Of a stretch of 64,000 bases of DNA, positions 61,017 to 64,000 are shown one piece after another (the stretch's first letter is position 1; every line of letters starts with the position of its first letter). A model generated the notes under the pieces. That model did not search any database, was not told the origin of the DNA, and saw nothing but the letters and a program-made list of their open reading frames with translations. Where the stretch lies: assembly GCA_019634795.1 (NCBI GenBank), contig JAHCAR010000014.1, positions 43,586 through 107,585 of the forward strand, in the 5' to 3' direction. The translations under genes and the position numbers were made by a program. Origin of the DNA: Dokdonella sp. (GTDB lineage Bacteria; Pseudomonadota; Gammaproteobacteria; Xanthomonadales; Rhodanobacteraceae).

Positions 61017-62915
61017 ATGTCGATCGCGCTGTTGTCGCAGGCCGGCGAATCGGGCCGGCATCTGCGCGAGGCGCTGCTCGGATCCGGCGCGCCGATTGTC
61101 TATGAGGCACAGGCCGCTGAACTCGATCGCGATGCGCTCGAGCGTTCCGGTGCCCGCGTGGTCGTGGTCAACCTCGATACCGAGGTCGAAGCGCATCTCG
61201 ACGAGGTGTACTCGCTGCTCGGTGACGAACGCTACAACGTGATCTTCAACGAGGCCCAGGTTTCCAGCCAGTTGTCCGGATGGGAGCAGGCACGCTGGGC
61301 GCGGCACCTGGCAGCCAAGATCCTCGGTACCGAAAATGCAGATCCGCCGCGACCGGAAGGTGCGGAAGCCGTGCCGCAACCCGCTCCCAGGGCGCCGGTC
61401 GAGGCGAAGCCCGACGTCCCGGCCGCAGCGGTTGGCGAGGTCGAACCAACGGTCGGCAGCGAGCTCGATTCGACCGGCCCGGAAGCGTCGCAGGAAGCGC
61501 AGGCATTGCCGGAAGAGGACTATTCGGACATCGCCAGCCTGCTCGCGGAGGGTGACTCGGTGCTGCCGCAAGCGGACGATTCGGGCATCGCCGCAACTGC
61601 GCGTGTCGAGATCGGCACGCACGAAACAATTCCGATGCCCGTGCTTGATCTTTCCGAGTTCGATGATCTGGGCGACGCCGATGCGGCGGCGCCTGCTGCC
61701 GATCCCGATTTCGATCCGGAGTCGACACGGGAAATGCCCACGTTCGAGTTTTCCGAGGTGGTCGAAGTCACGGATTCCGAGTCCGAAACACTGGGCTTTG
61801 CCGATCTCGACGATTTTGCCGAAAGCGACGAGGGCTTGGACCTCGAATTCGGCCACGAAAGTGCGCCCTCCGCCGAAGGCTCGGTCGACGATGAGCTGGC
61901 CGAGGCGGTCGAGGCCGGGGAAGCCGCGGCCACCGGCTCCGGACTCTCCGATCTGCAGATGCTCGATCTCGACTGGGCCGATGCCCCGGCTGCGGATGCG
62001 GAAGTTGCCGCCGACGAGTCAGCTCCCGCGTCGCCTCCGCCCGCGATCGGCTCGGCATTTGCCTGGAGTCTCGAGGATATCGACGAGGGCGGCCAGGGCG
62101 ATAGCAAGAAGGCCGACAGCGAACCGGTCAAGCCCACCGAATTCGGCATCGAAACGATCAGCGCCTCCGAATACCTCGCTCCGGATGCCGAGCCGGTCAG
62201 TGACGAGCCGTTCGATTCGGGCCTCTCGCTCGAATTGATCCCGCTCGATGAGGCGGTCGCTCCGCAAGCGGCAGCGCAGTCCACTTCCACCCACACCGGC
62301 AGCGAATCCTGGCTCGATACCAGCAACAAGGTTGCGGTCAGCCGGATCTGGGTGCTCGGTGCCTCGATCGGTGGTCCCGAGGCGGTTCGCGAGTTCCTCT
62401 CGCACATGCCGAAGAATTGCCCGGCGCTGTTCCTGCTGGCCCAGCACATGGGCGCCGAATTCATGGACATCATGGCCCAGCAGCTGGTGCGTTCCACCGT
62501 GCTGACCGTGCGCACGCCTTCGCACGGCGAGCGCGTCGGCCATGGTGATATCGTGGTCGTGCCGACGTCGCATCGACTGCGTGTCGATCGCGAGGGCGTC
62601 ATCACCCTGGAAGCCCTCAATGCGGGCGACCAGCCCAATTCACCCTCGATCGACCAGGTCGTCGAGGACATCGCGGATCGCTTCGGCGCGCGCGCCGGCG
62701 TAATTGTCTTTTCCGGCATGGCCGAAGATGCGGCGCAAGGCGCTCGCCATCTGGCCGCCAAGGGCGGCAAGGTCTATGCACAGGACCCGGAAACCTGCGT
62801 GATCAGCTCGATGGTCGATGGCGTCATCGAAACCGGTGTCGTCGATTTCACCGGCTCGCCGAGGGCGCTCGCCGAGAAGGTTCTCGACGATTTCAAGGCG
62901 ACAGCGAAGAAATGA
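61017..62915 (+). CDS. chpB: ChpB-like protein-glutamate methylesterase with long acidic linker
   Basis: The 632-residue protein (from ATG 61017; a GTG at 60996 overlapping chpA is possible) has an N-terminal receiver-like fold without a clear phosphoacceptor Asp (about 1-95). A very long Asp/Glu/Ala/Ser-rich linker (about 105-435) follows, then a C-terminal CheB methylesterase. The catalytic triad is visible as Ser450 (LGASIGGPEAV), His477 (LAQHMGAEF) and Asp571 (FSGMAEDAAQGA). Spacing S-H-D (27, 94) fits CheB. It should remove methyl groups from PilJ. The methyltransferase partner PilK is absent in this window. Confidence 0.9.
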   Translation: MSIALLSQAGESGRHLREALLGSGAPIVYEAQAAELDRDALERSGARVVVVNLDTEVEAHLDEVYSLLGDERYNVIFNEAQVSSQLSGWEQARWARHLAAKILGTENADPPRPEGAEAVPQPAPRAPVEAKPDVPAAAVGEVEPTVGSELDSTGPEASQEAQALPEEDYSDIASLLAEGDSVLPQADDSGIAATARVEIGTHETIPMPVLDLSEFDDLGDADAAAPAADPDFDPESTREMPTFEFSEVVEVTDSESETLGFADLDDFAESDEGLDLEFGHESAPSAEGSVDDELAEAVEAGEAAATGSGLSDLQMLDLDWADAPAADAEVAADESAPASPPPAIGSAFAWSLEDIDEGGQGDSKKADSEPVKPTEFGIETISASEYLAPDAEPVSDEPFDSGLSLELIPLDEAVAPQAAAQSTSTHTGSESWLDTSNKVAVSRIWVLGASIGGPEAVREFLSHMPKNCPALFLLAQHMGAEFMDIMAQQLVRSTVLTVRTPSHGERVGHGDIVVVPTSHRLRVDREGVITLEALNAGDQPNSPSIDQVVEDIADRFGARAGVIVFSGMAEDAAQGARHLAAKGGKVYAQDPETCVISSMVDGVIETGVVDFTGSPRALAEKVLDDFKATAKK

Positions 62916-62922
62916 GGAATCC

Positions 62923-63390
62923 ATGATGGTCGAGCTTCCCCGCGAAATTCGTGGTGTCATGATTCCGGTTACCGGGGGTCGTGTGTTGTTGCCCAACGCA
63001 ACGGTTGCCGAGGTGATCACCTACACCAGGCCGGAAGCCATCGAAGGCGCCCCGGAGTGGTTGCTCGGTCGTCTCGGTTGGCGCGGCTGGCGACTGCCCT
63101 TGTTTTCGCTGCCGATGCTGGCCGGCCACGCCAGCGAGGAAGACACCCGCAATGCGCGCGTGACCGTGCTCAAGGGACTCAGCGGAAACGCCAAGATCCC
63201 GTTCCTGGCCATGCTCGCCCAGGGCTTCCCGCGCCTGACCACGATCACTTCCGAACTGCTGATCACCACGGGCGACAACACCGAAGTCGGGCCGGGCGTG
63301 CACTCCGAAGTACTGGTCCGCGACGATCACGCGGTGATCCCCGACCTCGGCAGGATCGAAGAAATGATTGCCCAGGCGCTGGCTGCCTGA
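62923..63390 (+). CDS. chpC: Chemotaxis-like coupling protein ChpC (CheW)
   Basis: The 155-residue CheW-like protein has VMIPVTGGRVLLPNATVAEVI, WLLGRLGWRGWRLPLFSL and a C-terminal HSEVLVRDDHAVIPDLGRIEEMI. In P. aeruginosa ChpC links additional inputs to the ChpA kinase. GAGGAATCC precedes the ATG (62923; 62926 also possible), 7 bp after chpB. It is the last gene of the operon. A weak GC-rich stem (63401-63420) lies in the gap to rsmE. Confidence 0.9.
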   Translation: MMVELPREIRGVMIPVTGGRVLLPNATVAEVITYTRPEAIEGAPEWLLGRLGWRGWRLPLFSLPMLAGHASEEDTRNARVTVLKGLSGNAKIPFLAMLAQGFPRLTTITSELLITTGDNTEVGPGVHSEVLVRDDHAVIPDLGRIEEMIAQALAA

Positions 63391-63436
63391 ATCCGGCTGT
63401 CGGCGCATTCCTCGCGCCGGTGATTCGGACGGACGA

Positions 63437-64000
63437 TCAGATGTCGCCGTGGATGGCCTGCAGGGCGGTGATCGCGGCGAGGCCGGCCGTTTCCGTGCGC
63501 AGGATTCGCGGACCCAGGCGCAGGCCGCGGAAGTCGGCCTGCTCGAGTACGTTGAGATCCTGTTCCGACAAGCCGCCCTCGGGTCCGACGACGAGGGTCG
63601 CCGTGTCCAGATGCGGCAGGTTTCTCGGCGTGAGGTCGCCGCCGGGATCAAGGGCGAGGCGTACGCCCCAGCTGTCGTCGAGTGTTGCTGCCCATTGGGC
63701 CAGTCTGACCGGCTCCTCGAGGATCGGCAGGCTGCTGCGACCGGATTGTTCGCAGGCCCCTGCAATGACGGCATTCCAGTGCGCCAGCCGCCGCGCCGTT
63801 CGCTCCGCGTCGAGCTTGACCTCGGTACGTCCAGTGATCAACGGCACGATGCGGACGACGCCGAGCTCGGTCGCTTTCTGCAGGATCAGGTCCATCTTTT
63901 CACCGCGCGCAACGCCTTGCGCGAGCGTCAGCCGCAGCGGACTCTCTCGACTGACGGCCTCGCCGTCGTCAAGGACGCGGGCGCTGACCGCGCGCTTGGC
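63437..64000 (-). CDS. rsmE: 16S rRNA (uracil1498-N3)-methyltransferase RsmE, N-terminus outside window
   Basis: The minus-strand frame is open to the window edge. The visible 187 residues contain the SPOUT methyltransferase core: LTLAQGVARGEKMDLILQKATELGV, PLITGRTEVKL, ACEQSGRSSLP, LVVGPEGGLSEQD and LRLGPRILRTETAGLAAI. The trefoil knot region (LGPRILRTETA) is typical of RsmE, which methylates U1498 of 16S rRNA. The start codon and PUA-like N-terminal domain lie beyond base 64000. It is convergent with chpC, with a 46 bp gap. Confidence 0.94.
   Translation of the reverse strand, partial: AKRAVSARVLDDGEAVSRESPLRLTLAQGVARGEKMDLILQKATELGVVRIVPLITGRTEVKLDAERTARRLAHWNAVIAGACEQSGRSSLPILEEPVRLAQWAATLDDSWGVRLALDPGGDLTPRNLPHLDTATLVVGPEGGLSEQDLNVLEQADFRGLRLGPRILRTETAGLAAITALQAIHGDI

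Overview
This is a GC-rich gammaproteobacterial chromosome segment. The best guess is order Xanthomonadales (Lysobacterales), in or near the Rhodanobacteraceae. Four things support this: (i) the order pyrB-yqgF-yqgE-tonB-gshB-pilGHIJ-chpABC, which matches my memory of Pseudomonas and Xanthomonas; (ii) the cytochrome oxidase cluster coxB-coxA-ctaG-coxC-(DUF2909)-surf1-(hypothetical)-ctaA-ctaB in the pseudomonad/xanthomonad order; (iii) repeats of the 'GTAGGAGCG...' and 'CTTCGACAGGCTCAGGA' types that are common in that order; (iv) a secreted protein ending in IFANGFQ. The family-level placement is inference only. No tRNA, rRNA, CRISPR array, transposase, integrase or prophage gene was seen.

Layout. 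1-2.4 kb: tail of an MFS transporter, formate dehydrogenase accessory genes fdhD and fdsD, and a membrane protein. 2.6-11.7 kb: a tripartite RND efflux operon (MdtA-, MdtB- and MdtC-like) interrupted between the two permeases by a 1.4 kb non-coding repeat island. 11.9-13.6 kb: a ygiB-ygiC pair. 13.7-16.6 kb: three exported proteins on the minus strand. 16.6-19.8 kb: PutA. 20.3-28.2 kb: the aa3-type cytochrome oxidase and its assembly and heme A genes. 28.3-32.4 kb: a bile-acid-symporter-like protein, an MFS carrier and a CrtI-like flavoprotein. 33.2-37.7 kb: a TonB-dependent receptor and a secreted beta-helix-like protein. 38.1-41.8 kb: a compact exported redox cluster (cupredoxin lipoprotein, sensor/HAMP protein without output domain, DUF3034 protein, exported truncated hemoglobin). 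41.9-45.9 kb: ion channel, KgtP-like carrier, pilU and a methyltransferase. 45.9-50.4 kb, minus strand: gshB, tonB, DUF1801, yqgE, yqgF, pyrB. 50.7-63.4 kb: the Pil-Chp chemosensory system for type IV pili. The right edge cuts rsmE.

How the genes work together. The oxidase block is self-contained: subunits I-III, Cu insertion (CtaG), heme O and heme A synthesis (CtaB, CtaA), SURF1 and an SCO-like CxxxC protein. The Pil-Chp block holds receptor (PilJ), coupling proteins (PilI, ChpC), kinase (ChpA), response regulators (PilG, PilH) and methylesterase (ChpB), but no PilK methyltransferase. PilU, a few kb away, is a motor ATPase for the same machine. The least understood parts are the cupredoxin/HAMP/DUF3034/hemoglobin operon, the receptor/beta-helix pair before it, the repeat island inside the efflux operon, and the gap where pilK would be expected.
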